Shown here: piece after piece, positions 56,389-64,000 of the stretch
How positions within the stretch are numbered: the first letter of the stretch is position 1
How the letters are laid out: each line of letters opens with the position of its first letter
Source: Nitrospirales bacterium
GTDB lineage: Bacteria; Nitrospirota; Nitrospiria; Nitrospirales; UBA8639
Direction: 5' to 3'
Length of the DNA stretch: 64,000 bases
NCBI GenBank assembly: GCA_029261295.1
Contig: JAJDBP010000002.1
Coordinates: 186,001 to 250,000 of the forward strand
Notes under the pieces: generated by a model
The model's database searches: none
What the model was told of the DNA's origin: nothing
What the model saw: the letters and a program-made list of their open reading frames with translations, nothing else
Made by a program: the position numbers and the translations under genes

Positions 56389-57240
56389 ATGCGGATCATT
56401 CGATCGATACGTGGTCTCCAGACTTGGCGGCGAAAACATGAAAACCAAAAAATTGGGTTTGTTCCTACAATGGGTGCGCTGCATGAGGGGCATCTTTCCT
56501 TAATTCGTCAGGCACGTAAGCAATGTCGAATTGTTGTCGTCAGTATCTTTGTCAATCCATTGCAATTTAGTCCTACCGAAGATTTAAGCCGATACCCAAG
56601 GCCGGTGAAAAGCGACCAACAATTGTGCCGAGAAGCTGGAGTCGATCTGATTTTTTGGCCATCAAGCGAAGAGTTCTATCCAAAAGATTTCCAGACTTCG
56701 GTAACGGTAAGCCAACTCAGTCAACGTTGGGAGGGGGAAGCTCGACCCACACATTTTGAGGGCGTCACCACGGTCGTGGCCAAGCTATTGTGTCTAATCC
56801 GACCAGCCCAATCCTATTTCGGTCAAAAAGACTATCAGCAATTGTTGGTGATTAAGCACATGGTTCAAGATCTTAATGTCGACACAAAAATTGTGCGTTG
56901 CCCGACGATTCGAGAATCTGATGGTCTCGCCCTCAGTTCTCGCAATCGCTATCTTTCAGAAAGCCAACGACGATCATCAACTGTGTTGTCTGCCGCCTTA
57001 AAGCAGGGTGTGAAATCTATAAAACATTATGTGATTGACGTACGTAAAATTAAAAACAATATGCAGGAAGTCTTAAGGAAAACATCTGGAATAAGTGTTG
57101 AGTACCTGGCTGTGTGCGATGCCAAAACTCTAGACCCGCTTAAGAGTGTTAGGGGGGAAGTCGTGTTACTAGGAGCTATTCAAATAGGAAGCATTCGTCT
57201 GATTGACAACATGTTAGTGAAATTGCCCTCCATGAATTGA
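56389..57240 (+). CDS. panC: Pantothenate synthetase
   Basis: PanC joins pantoate and beta-alanine with ATP to make pantothenate. From ATG 56389 the protein has 283 residues, the usual length. It shows the class I adenylate-forming motifs: PTMGALHEGHLSLIR (HxGH) and the KMSKS-like segment near LSSRNRYLS. The pantoate-contacting FGQKDYQQL and FVNPLQF are also present. The frame is open ten codons upstream, but this start is standard. It follows folK by five bases, so translation is likely coupled. Confidence 0.95.
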   Translation: MRIIRSIRGLQTWRRKHENQKIGFVPTMGALHEGHLSLIRQARKQCRIVVVSIFVNPLQFSPTEDLSRYPRPVKSDQQLCREAGVDLIFWPSSEEFYPKDFQTSVTVSQLSQRWEGEARPTHFEGVTTVVAKLLCLIRPAQSYFGQKDYQQLLVIKHMVQDLNVDTKIVRCPTIRESDGLALSSRNRYLSESQRRSSTVLSAALKQGVKSIKHYVIDVRKIKNNMQEVLRKTSGISVEYLAVCDAKTLDPLKSVRGEVVLLGAIQIGSIRLIDNMLVKLPSMN

Positions 57241-57432
57241 GATGTGCCTGAAGGAATCAAGCTCGCCATAGGTTTCAAATCACTTTTTATTCAAGAGCGG
57301 GACTCCATGATTTTCTGGAAAGAGAAAAGAAAAAGGCCAGGATTAGAAAGCTGGCTCTAAAAGTCTTGGGTTCAACTGTTGTTTATTGATTGATAGATTA
57401 AGCTATTCTCCCAAGGAGAAGAAGATTTCAGC

Positions 57433-57813
57433 TTAATTCCCTGTGCTTTGAGACTGGATGATTGGTTGAATGTCGGCAGGGGAATAGGTTGGGGGTTTGA
57501 CCCATTTGCCGTCTTCCCGTTTATGCCCGCCGACTTTACTCATGTTTGAACGGTGCACTTCTTGGAACACCGGCTCCATGTCGATTCCCAGAGAGACTGC
57601 GGTGCCATAGACCACGTACAACAAGTCTGCGAGCTCCTTGGCCATATTGGGCAAGTCTTTGTTGTGCATCGCTTCTTGGAACTCCTCGAACTCTTCTTGA
57701 ATAAGACGATTCCTCAGGGTTTGAGTGGCTTCATCAGGTACGGATGGGGATTGGGTGATTTGAATATCAAATTGTTTATGGAAATTTTGAACCATTTTTT
57801 GTGCGTCGTTCAC
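57433..57813 (-). CDS. MazG-like nucleotide pyrophosphohydrolase
   Basis: The 126-residue protein is an all-alpha NTP pyrophosphohydrolase of the MazG superfamily. It has the paired acidic motifs that bind Mg: EEFEEFQEA (about residues 40-48) and ELADLLYVVYGTA (about 60-72). The tail from residue 88 (HRSNMSKVGGHKREDGKWVKPPTY) matches the 'pyrophosphatase, MazG-like' group seen in phages and bacteria, which cleans non-canonical nucleotides. The substrate is unknown. It lies downstream of the glycerate kinase gene, with 102 bases between them. Confidence 0.87.
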   Translation of the reverse strand: MNDAQKMVQNFHKQFDIQITQSPSVPDEATQTLRNRLIQEEFEEFQEAMHNKDLPNMAKELADLLYVVYGTAVSLGIDMEPVFQEVHRSNMSKVGGHKREDGKWVKPPTYSPADIQPIIQSQSTGN

Positions 57814-57915
57814 CAGTCTCTACCTCCTCTTGCTCCTCCTGACAAAGGAGGAGGAAATTTCCAATACTTTTCTTGAAGAAAAGTCCTCATTCGTTCAAAG
57901 GATGGGGAAGCACTG

Positions 57916-59253
57916 TTACAGTGCTAACACCATATAGATATCATTGACATTGGTATGAGTTGGGCCGGTGATGATATGGCCACCAATTTCGTTGAAAAAG
58001 GTATAGCTGTCATGTTTCTCTAACATGGTCTCAACTGACAGTCCTTTTTTCTTGGCCCGTTGAAGAGTCTTCCCATCGACCATGGCCCCAGCTACGTCTG
58101 TTGGGCCATCAGTTCCGTCGGTCCCAAACCCTGCCACAGCCACATTGTGGAGTCCAGCCAACTCTTGTGCGGCGGCTAATATACATTCTTGAGCTCTTCC
58201 CCCTTTTCCCTTACCGGTGATCGTTACAGTAGGTTCTCCGCCAGCAAGTAAGCAGGCCGGGGGGGGCACGGGATTGCCGAACTCATGAATATCTCTAGCC
58301 ATCGCACCGAGGATTGTTCCGAGGTCTTGGGCCTCTCCCTGTAATGGAGAATCGAGGATGTACGGCCGGAGGCCCAATCGTTTGGCTTCCATTGCGATGC
58401 CGGCTACGGCCATTTGGTTATTGGCCAAAATGATTGATTGAGACCGTGAAGGATTTCCCCTTCTCCTTTTCCAAGTTTCAGAAATATTCCCAATGTTACC
58501 TTCTTCGAGATGCCGTCGAACACTTTCAGGAATGTTGGGAAAAATTTTATAGTGTTCAAGAATCATTTTGGCCTCTTGAAAGGTGCTGGGATCTGGTGCC
58601 GTGGGGCCTGAACCGATGGTGGCCAAATCATCGCCCATGACATCGGACATGACCACGGTCAGTATCTTCGCTGAAGTGGCTTGAGCTAATCGACCACCTT
58701 TTACTGCCGAGAGATGTTTTCGCACGGTATTCAATTCATGAATGTTCGCACCAGATCGCATGAGCATGTGAGTCGTGCGTCGTTTTTCTGTTAGGGTAAG
58801 GCCTGGAGCTGGAGCACAGAGAAGACTAGAAGCGCCCCCTGAAAGTAGGACGATCAGCAAGTCATCCTTGGTGAGTGATTTCACAATTTTGAGAATGTGT
58901 TTGGTGCCCCGGCTTCCCCTAGTATCGGGGAGAGGGTGGCTGGCTTCGACAACCTGCACGTTTTGTGTTTTAGATCCATACCCATCTTTAACGATGACTA
59001 ATCCCCCTTCTAAGTGTTTCCCCAATATCTTTTCGAGTGTTTGTGCCATGTGTCCTGACGACTTCCCTGCCCCGATACAAACAACTCGTTGGTATTTCTT
59101 AAGATCATATTCGACTCCGTTCACGAAAAGGGTATGGTTTTTTCTTATGATCGATTGTTTCATGGCCTTGTCCGGATCAGTCGCGTCCAAGCTACTTTGA
59201 ATAAGTGCCTTCAGGAGGCGCTTCGTCCGTAAATTCGATGTTTGGATAATCAT
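57916..59253 (-). CDS. gckA: Glycerate 2-kinase (MOFRL family)
   Basis: The enzyme phosphorylates D-glycerate to 2-phosphoglycerate, used in the serine cycle, photorespiration-like glycolate salvage or the Entner-Doudoroff branch. The 445-residue protein belongs to the DUF4147/MOFRL family. Markers are GAGKSSGHMAQTLEKILG, LSGGASSLLCAPAPGLTL, MSDVMGDDLATIGSGPTAPDPSTF and the MOFRL domain with GFGTDGTDGPTDVAGAMVDG. It lies 55 bases downstream of the hybrid kinase on the same strand, so the two may share a transcript. serA and serC at the other end of the window suggest active glycerate/serine metabolism. Confidence 0.93.
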   Translation of the reverse strand: MIIQTSNLRTKRLLKALIQSSLDATDPDKAMKQSIIRKNHTLFVNGVEYDLKKYQRVVCIGAGKSSGHMAQTLEKILGKHLEGGLVIVKDGYGSKTQNVQVVEASHPLPDTRGSRGTKHILKIVKSLTKDDLLIVLLSGGASSLLCAPAPGLTLTEKRRTTHMLMRSGANIHELNTVRKHLSAVKGGRLAQATSAKILTVVMSDVMGDDLATIGSGPTAPDPSTFQEAKMILEHYKIFPNIPESVRRHLEEGNIGNISETWKRRRGNPSRSQSIILANNQMAVAGIAMEAKRLGLRPYILDSPLQGEAQDLGTILGAMARDIHEFGNPVPPPACLLAGGEPTVTITGKGKGGRAQECILAAAQELAGLHNVAVAGFGTDGTDGPTDVAGAMVDGKTLQRAKKKGLSVETMLEKHDSYTFFNEIGGHIITGPTHTNVNDIYMVLAL

Positions 59254-59308
59254 CGTGGGTTAATCAAGGCTTCTGTCTAGCGAAGGAGCATGAAAAGAAA
59301 TGGCAAGT

Positions 59309-61735
59309 TTAGTGAGTATTGGAATCAGAAGTTTCGGAAGTCTCGAGGTTGGGTTGGGGAGAAGTGATGATACTCAATCGTTGGTGTAAGATGGTGCTGA
59401 GCCCAATCAAGGAGTATGGTTTGGTAATGACTCCATGAAATCCATAGGTGTGATAATTGGCCATGATGGGATCATTCGAATAGCCGCTGGAGACAAAGGC
59501 AATCACCTGAGGATCAATTTCCCGTAAGCGGAGAATCGTGTCTTTTCCTCCTAAGCCTCCGGGAACAGTTAAGTCCAATACCACTGCGGAAAAAGGGGTA
59601 CCATTTTTTAAAGCCTGTTGAAAAAGTTCAATGGCTTCAAGCCCATTCTTGGCTAGCTCGCATTGATACCCGCAGTGAGACAGCATTTCCTTGGCCAATA
59701 AACGAATCGGTTCTTCATCATCCATGACGAGAATGGTTCCACGCCCGTGTTGGAGAGGAGCCGTTCCAAGTTTTATGGGTGTAGCTCCACTTGCACAGGC
59801 TGGGAAATACAGTGAAAACGTTGTGCCAACATTCGCTTGGGATTCAACGGAAATATGTCCACCATGTTTTTGCACGATGGCATACACGGAGGCGAGACCG
59901 AGCCCTTGTCCCTCAGGTTTTGTAGAATAATATGGGTCAAAAATTTTATCGAGTTGTGCCTTGTCTATGCCTATGCCTTCATCAGATATGGTGATGTGAA
60001 CGTATGGGCCAGGTGAGAGTGGAATAGGTAGGGGGTTTCCTAATTTGTTGATCCACATGTTATTGGCCTGGATCCTAAATGTCCCTCCGTTTGGCATGGC
60101 TTGGACTGCGTTGATGATGATGTTGTGAAAGACCTGACTGATCTGGCCGGGATCGGCTTCAATCGGCCATAAATCGTTAGGAAGTTCCCGTTCACACAAC
60201 AAGGAAGAACCTGAAAGGGCAAAGCCTGAAGACTCGATAATGAGCGCCCTGATCGAAATGAGGTGTTTAATGGGATCTCCACCTTTTGCAAAGGCAAGGA
60301 GTTGTTGGGTGAGGTCTTTGGCTCGCCACGTGGCTTGTTCTGCTCGCGTCAAATAGGTTTCTCCAAGAGGGGGTAGTTTCATGATGTGTTGAGTTAACGT
60401 AATATTTCCTAAAATACTGGTGAGGAGATTGTTGAAGTCGTGGGCGATTCCTCCAGCCAGGGTACCAATCGCATCCATTTTTTGTGACCGTAATAGCTGT
60501 GCTTTTAGTTGTTGCTTTTCCTGGTCGATTTTTCGGCGCTCTGTGATATCCCGAGTGACTCCGGCAAATCCTAGGGGACACCATTTTTCATCCAATAGTA
60601 AACTCGCTCGTACCTCTGCCCAGACAGTGCTTCCATCTTTACAGGGGTGTTCGAGCTCTAAAAGAAGGAAGGGGTCTAATTGGTTGGGGTTTTTGGCAAA
60701 GTGTTCGAGTTGTTGGCGCATGGCCTCCTGGGCTATTGCGAATGATGGAGGTGTCAAGCATTTATCCAGTGGCATGGCCATGACTTCCTCTGCTGAATAG
60801 CCGCGAAATTCCTTAACTGATGGGCTCACATACGTAAACCGACTGCCATCCAGTTCCATCATCCAAATGACATCTGAAATATGATCGGTGACAAAACGAT
60901 AGCGGGATTCCGATGCTTTCAAGTCAGCCGTTCGTGCTTGAACGAGTGTTTCAAGATGTTCTTGATGTCGTCGTAATTCTTCTTCTATTCGGGCTCGGTG
61001 GGAAATTTCCTGGGTAAGAGAATCATTCAGAGCTTGTGCACGGTCTCGGGCTTTGGTCACGTTATTAATTAACCTCGAATTTTCGTGATGGAGTGCTAGA
61101 GATTCAAGGATCATCGTTTGGTTGCGCTTGGCAGTCATCGTCATGATAACGACGAAAAGTAGCCCCATAGCTCCCATGCTAATATGCAGTGAGTCACCTC
61201 TAGAAAAAAATAGGAAGGTCAACGGTGTGGCAGTAGGAAGAGCAAACGCGAGAAAGGCGGGAAAATATGAGGTATAGAGTGCGGTGGCTCCAGCAATCAT
61301 TCCTCCAAATACAAAGGTCAAGAATACTTCATGCCCAATGGAAGTAGAGGGGTACATGACCACACCGCCAATGCCCCAAGCACAGCCCGATACAAAGTTT
61401 CCAGCCATGAACCAATTGACCCATTGATCGACAGTAGCCTCGTGTTGAGTCTCTTGACGATAACGATAGAGCAAGATTGACCAGAGCCCATTGATGATGA
61501 GGATTCCGAGAAACCATAAGGCAATGGATTGCCGAGGAACGATGGTCCATAAGAGGGCAACAAGAATGCCGCTATTTATAAGAGAACCCAAGATGCCATA
61601 GGGCGCAAGAGAGAAAAGTTGATGTACCTGTTGGTTGAAGTGCAATTTTGAGCGAAAATCAGAAGGCTCATCTTTTTGGGTAGACGCGTGAGATGGACTC
61701 AATGGAGTACTTTCGGAAGGTAGGGAAGGTGACAT
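59309..61735 (-). CDS. Membrane hybrid histidine kinase (PAS-HisKA-HATPase-REC)
   Basis: The 808-residue sensor has about six to seven helices in residues 45-220 and a coiled coil (about 225-275). A PAS/PAC domain follows (about 280-400, SRYRFVTDHISDVIWMMELDG). The HisKA box has the phospho-acceptor in GGIAHDFNNLLTSILGN. The HATPase domain carries N, G1 and G2 boxes (IINAVQAMPNGG, ISDEGIGID, GQGLGLASVYAIV). The receiver (about 670-790) has the phosphorylatable Asp in VVLDLTVPG and Lys in ITKPYS. A hybrid with a terminal receiver and no output domain must act through a partner, which is not in the window. The input signal is unknown. Confidence 0.93.
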   Translation of the reverse strand: MSPSLPSESTPLSPSHASTQKDEPSDFRSKLHFNQQVHQLFSLAPYGILGSLINSGILVALLWTIVPRQSIALWFLGILIINGLWSILLYRYRQETQHEATVDQWVNWFMAGNFVSGCAWGIGGVVMYPSTSIGHEVFLTFVFGGMIAGATALYTSYFPAFLAFALPTATPLTFLFFSRGDSLHISMGAMGLLFVVIMTMTAKRNQTMILESLALHHENSRLINNVTKARDRAQALNDSLTQEISHRARIEEELRRHQEHLETLVQARTADLKASESRYRFVTDHISDVIWMMELDGSRFTYVSPSVKEFRGYSAEEVMAMPLDKCLTPPSFAIAQEAMRQQLEHFAKNPNQLDPFLLLELEHPCKDGSTVWAEVRASLLLDEKWCPLGFAGVTRDITERRKIDQEKQQLKAQLLRSQKMDAIGTLAGGIAHDFNNLLTSILGNITLTQHIMKLPPLGETYLTRAEQATWRAKDLTQQLLAFAKGGDPIKHLISIRALIIESSGFALSGSSLLCERELPNDLWPIEADPGQISQVFHNIIINAVQAMPNGGTFRIQANNMWINKLGNPLPIPLSPGPYVHITISDEGIGIDKAQLDKIFDPYYSTKPEGQGLGLASVYAIVQKHGGHISVESQANVGTTFSLYFPACASGATPIKLGTAPLQHGRGTILVMDDEEPIRLLAKEMLSHCGYQCELAKNGLEAIELFQQALKNGTPFSAVVLDLTVPGGLGGKDTILRLREIDPQVIAFVSSGYSNDPIMANYHTYGFHGVITKPYSLIGLSTILHQRLSIITSPQPNLETSETSDSNTH

Positions 61736-61974
61736 TGGGGACCTTGGCTGTTGCTAGTATGACTTTCGTATAATGGCGACAAAAAATTTATAACAGAATC
61801 AATATCGCCAGGAAGCCCAATTGTCAGCTGTAGCCTGCCGATTTAGACAAATATTGTCAATGCGACGTCCCAAAAGTATAAATTTTTCCTGCTAGAGATA
61901 TGGCTATTTTTTAGGATTTGCTGGGGGCATTTTCTGTCAGTCATCAATAAAATCCCCATGTCAGGATATTTATC

Positions 61975-62661
61975 ATGAACCCCTTAATCCTTTTACAGAA
62001 TAAGATTTCCGATTGCTCCCTTTGTCCTCGATTAACAACGTATCGTCGGGAGGTGGCAAAGGAAAAGGTAAAACGCTTCAAGGATTGGGAGTATTGGGGC
62101 CGTCCGATCCCGGGGTTCGGTGATTCGCGAGCCAAGTTATATGTTCTTGGTCTTGCTCCAGCAGCTCATGGAGGGAACCGGACAGGACGGGTTTTTACGG
62201 GAGATCGAAGCGGGGATTGGCTGTATGAAGCGCTTCATGTCTTTGGCTTTGCCAACCAGGCTGAATCGGTTCATCGCGAGGATGGTTTGATGCTGTGGAA
62301 CTGTTATGTGGCTGCCGCTGTGCGGTGTGCACCGCCTGCGAATAAACCGACGAAAGAAGAATTCGAAAGATGCCGTTTCTTTGTGGTCGAAGAATTTGGG
62401 CTGTTACGCCACATTCAGGTCGTAGTTGTCCTTGGCAAAATTGCCTTTGATGAGTATTTACGGACCTGCCAGTCCATGGGAAAGACGATCCCTTCTCCGC
62501 GTCCAAAGTTCTCACACGGGGCTGAATATCTTTTGCCCTGGCACGTGACGCTTCTTGCCTCGTACCATCCGAGTCAGCAGAATACATTTACGGGAACACT
62601 GACTCGGCCCATGTTTCATTCCGTCTTTCGCCGCGCCAAGAACCTGATTGAGCAAGGGTAG
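61975..62661 (+). CDS. Family 5 uracil-DNA glycosylase (UDGb) with iron-sulfur cluster
   Basis: UDGb removes uracil and, in some members, hypoxanthine from DNA. The 228-residue protein has the N-terminal Cys14-Cys17 pair of the [4Fe-4S] cluster and the motif A region GLAPAAHGGNRTGRVFTGDRSGDWL. Further cysteines lie at AVRCAPPANKP and FERC, and motif B is SYHPSQQNTFTGTLT. The SYHPS..NT.TG.LT form separates family 5 from family 4. Motif A carries Ala where other UDGs have a catalytic Asp or Asn, typical of UDGb. It is divergent from the histidine kinase. Confidence 0.93.
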   Translation: MNPLILLQNKISDCSLCPRLTTYRREVAKEKVKRFKDWEYWGRPIPGFGDSRAKLYVLGLAPAAHGGNRTGRVFTGDRSGDWLYEALHVFGFANQAESVHREDGLMLWNCYVAAAVRCAPPANKPTKEEFERCRFFVVEEFGLLRHIQVVVVLGKIAFDEYLRTCQSMGKTIPSPRPKFSHGAEYLLPWHVTLLASYHPSQQNTFTGTLTRPMFHSVFRRAKNLIEQG

Positions 62662-62688
62662 TCAGGTGTTGCTGAGCTAATAGGCGCT

Positions 62689-63342
62689 TTATTTGGTGGC
62701 TGACTTCCGTGTTTCCCAATCAGCTAAGAATTTCTTCAACCCAATATCGGTTAACGGATGTTTGACGAGTTGCTGAAAGACGCTATAGGGCATGGTGCAA
62801 ATATGTCCACCAAGTAGAGCGGCATCAACCACATGTTGAATATTGCGAACACTGGCTACCAAGACTTGTGTGGGGAAATCATAATTTTCATAGATGGTTA
62901 AGATTTGTTCAATGAGATCCATGCCGTCGGCGCTAATATCGTCCAAGCGACCGATAAAGGGAGAAACGCACCAGGCGCCAGCTTTCGCAGCCATAAGGGC
63001 CTGTGTCGCAGAAAAGCAAAGGGTCACATTCACGCGAATGCCTTCACTGGCCATCAGTTTAGTGGCTTTGAGTCCTTCTGGAATGAGCGGAACTTTAACG
63101 ACGATATTTTTATGAATCTTGGCGAGTTCGCGCCCTTCTTTAGCCATGGCGTCGGCTTCGACACTTACGACCTCGGCGCTAATAGGCCCATCAATGAGGC
63201 CACAAATTTCCAAAAGTAGATCTTTGAAATCCCGGCCTTCTTTAGAGACGAGGGATGGATTCGTGGTAATCCCATCGACCATTCCATAGCTCGCAGCTTC
63301 TCGAATTTCGTTGACGTTTCCAGTATCCAAGTATAGTTTCAT
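62689..63342 (-). CDS. tal: Transaldolase of the small (TalC/FSA-like) family
   Basis: The enzyme moves a dihydroxyacetone unit between sugar phosphates or cleaves fructose 6-phosphate. From ATG 63342, with SD AGGGAGA, it has 217 residues. The frame is open 28 codons further up but has no homologous start there. Motifs are [20 protein letters not shown], the Schiff-base lysine Lys83 in [12 protein letters not shown], and [10 protein letters not shown]. Small members may be transaldolases or fructose-6-phosphate aldolases. The residue swaps that decide this cannot be judged by eye. Confidence 0.93.
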   Translation of the reverse strand: MKLYLDTGNVNEIREAASYGMVDGITTNPSLVSKEGRDFKDLLLEICGLIDGPISAEVVSVEADAMAKEGRELAKIHKNIVVKVPLIPEGLKATKLMASEGIRVNVTLCFSATQALMAAKAGAWCVSPFIGRLDDISADGMDLIEQILTIYENYDFPTQVLVASVRNIQHVVDAALLGGHICTMPYSVFQQLVKHPLTDIGLKKFLADWETRKSATK

Positions 63343-63539
63343 AAGAGTCTCCCTTGCTGGTGATATAGACGCGTTAAAGAAAGGATGGTCCATTGTAATC
63401 AACCAAATGATTTTGGACAAATGCATATGGCCATTTAAGAGCCAAATTTAATGGTTTGACTGATCGGTAAACGAGGGCTAGAATTTTTAAGTGGTGTATG
63501 GAGTGTCTTTATAACTGATATTGCGAGAAGGAGGTTCCT

Positions 63540-63851
63540 GTGAATCGACAATATATTTTTGCCATTCTCCTAGGATTAGTGTTCACCGGCTGTGGAGGCA
63601 ATCCGTATTTAGATGCCTCACTCGATCCTGCGAAATTTGAGGGAAAGGACCAAGCTTGGTTTGAAGAGAACTGGGGGAAGCCCAATGGGAAATCTGCCCG
63701 ATTTTTTGGAGGGGAAACGTGGATGTATTCCCGAATTGCGGGTGGAGGAACCCACTTCCCATTTTTTAATTTTACCCCCAATCAATGCCAAATCACGCTA
63801 GATTTTGACAAAGAAGGAAAACTCGATGATCACGACTATACCGATTGTTGA
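63540..63851 (+). CDS. Small putative lipoprotein
   Basis: The 103-residue precursor has a lipobox (LVFTGC, Cys18) and a small domain with DQAWFEENWGKPNGKSARFFGG and QITLDFDKEGKLDDHDYTDC. This layout resembles the BamE/SmpA-like or 'outer-membrane protein assembly' small lipoproteins, whose W(F)G.P motif is shared. The two Cys at the end may pair. GTG 63540 follows SD GGAGG. The assignment to that group is tentative. Confidence 0.75.
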   Translation: MNRQYIFAILLGLVFTGCGGNPYLDASLDPAKFEGKDQAWFEENWGKPNGKSARFFGGETWMYSRIAGGGTHFPFFNFTPNQCQITLDFDKEGKLDDHDYTDC

Positions 63852-63879
63852 AACACTATAAAATAGGTCTGTCCGTTGG

Positions 63880-63999
63880 TCATGAATCTTTCTTGATGAG
63901 GGTATGAATAATTCCATTTTGATATTCCTTAGGACTAGGGCCTCGTTGTGTCGCGGCGAATAGTTGTTTGTCCCACGAAGGAAGTCCTATTTGAGGCCG
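63880..63999 (-). CDS. C-terminal end of an unidentified minus-strand protein (partial)
   Basis: A minus-strand frame runs from the right edge to TGA at 63880-63882, giving 39 residues (SWDKQLFAATQRGP, then YQNGIIHTLIKKDS). The composition looks coding, and it is convergent with the small lipoprotein, 28 bases apart. The start lies outside the window. Confidence 0.45.
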   Translation of the reverse strand, partial: RPQIGLPSWDKQLFAATQRGPSPKEYQNGIIHTLIKKDS

Positions 64000-64000
64000 C

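Overview
The window looks like a chromosome segment from a bacterium of the phylum Nitrospirota, most like a Nitrospira-type nitrite oxidiser. That assignment is inferred from gene content. The main reasons are a bc-type complex embedded with two CydA-like (cytochrome bd-like) proteins that lack CydB, a nitrite-oxidoreductase-gamma-like haem-b protein, a hopanoid gene set, and a giant surface protein with an LEPR-XLL motif. There is no rRNA, insertion sequence, integrase or CRISPR array. Gene density is high and ordinary bacterial Shine-Dalgarno (SD) signals precede many genes.

Left part (1-11.3 kb): the tail of an unknown gene, a TPR protein and a small hypothetical gene are followed by a housekeeping run serC-serA-hisZ-dnaB and a TPR lipoprotein. 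A single type IV-like prepilin and a nucleotide-sugar dehydrogenase come next. A clear rho-independent terminator (11330-11357) separates these from the next block.

Lipid block (11.4-24.2 kb): squalene-hopene cyclase, an HpnG-like phosphorylase, a Mla-type lipid ABC transporter (mlaE-mlaF-mlaD-mlaC), an Omp85-type barrel without visible POTRA domains, a TPR protein, the MEP-pathway enzymes dxs and ispG, tRNA-Cys, and hpnH. The order suggests precursor supply, hopanoid formation, side-chain extension and possibly transport to the outer membrane in one locus.

Respiratory block (24.5-36.0 kb): eleven same-strand genes with short gaps or overlaps. They encode five c-type cytochromes (six haem-c motifs), two paralogous CydA-like membrane proteins, a Rieske protein fused to a PRC-barrel-like domain, a long b6-type cytochrome b, a membrane protein with a Lys/Glu-rich tail, and an NXR-gamma/ethylbenzene-dehydrogenase-like haem-b protein. 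This is the strongest candidate for an unusual system: a composite quinone/cytochrome c oxidoreductase, possibly reversible. Two perfect inverted repeats follow it.

Giant gene (36.3-52.2 kb): one 5283-residue modular exoprotein with an LEPR-XLL N-terminus, pre-peptidase-like and Ig-like domains, a ThuA/GATase-like insert, ten CARDB repeats, an IPT-like domain, nine carboxypeptidase-regulatory/CnaB-like repeats and a dockerin-like pair.

Right part (52.2-64 kb): ubiA-type prenyltransferase, DUF2914 protein, tRNA-Thr, bactofilin, two small proteins, folK-panC, a MazG-like pyrophosphohydrolase, glycerate 2-kinase, a hybrid histidine kinase, a family 5 uracil-DNA glycosylase, a small transaldolase, a small lipoprotein and the 3' end of a minus-strand gene.
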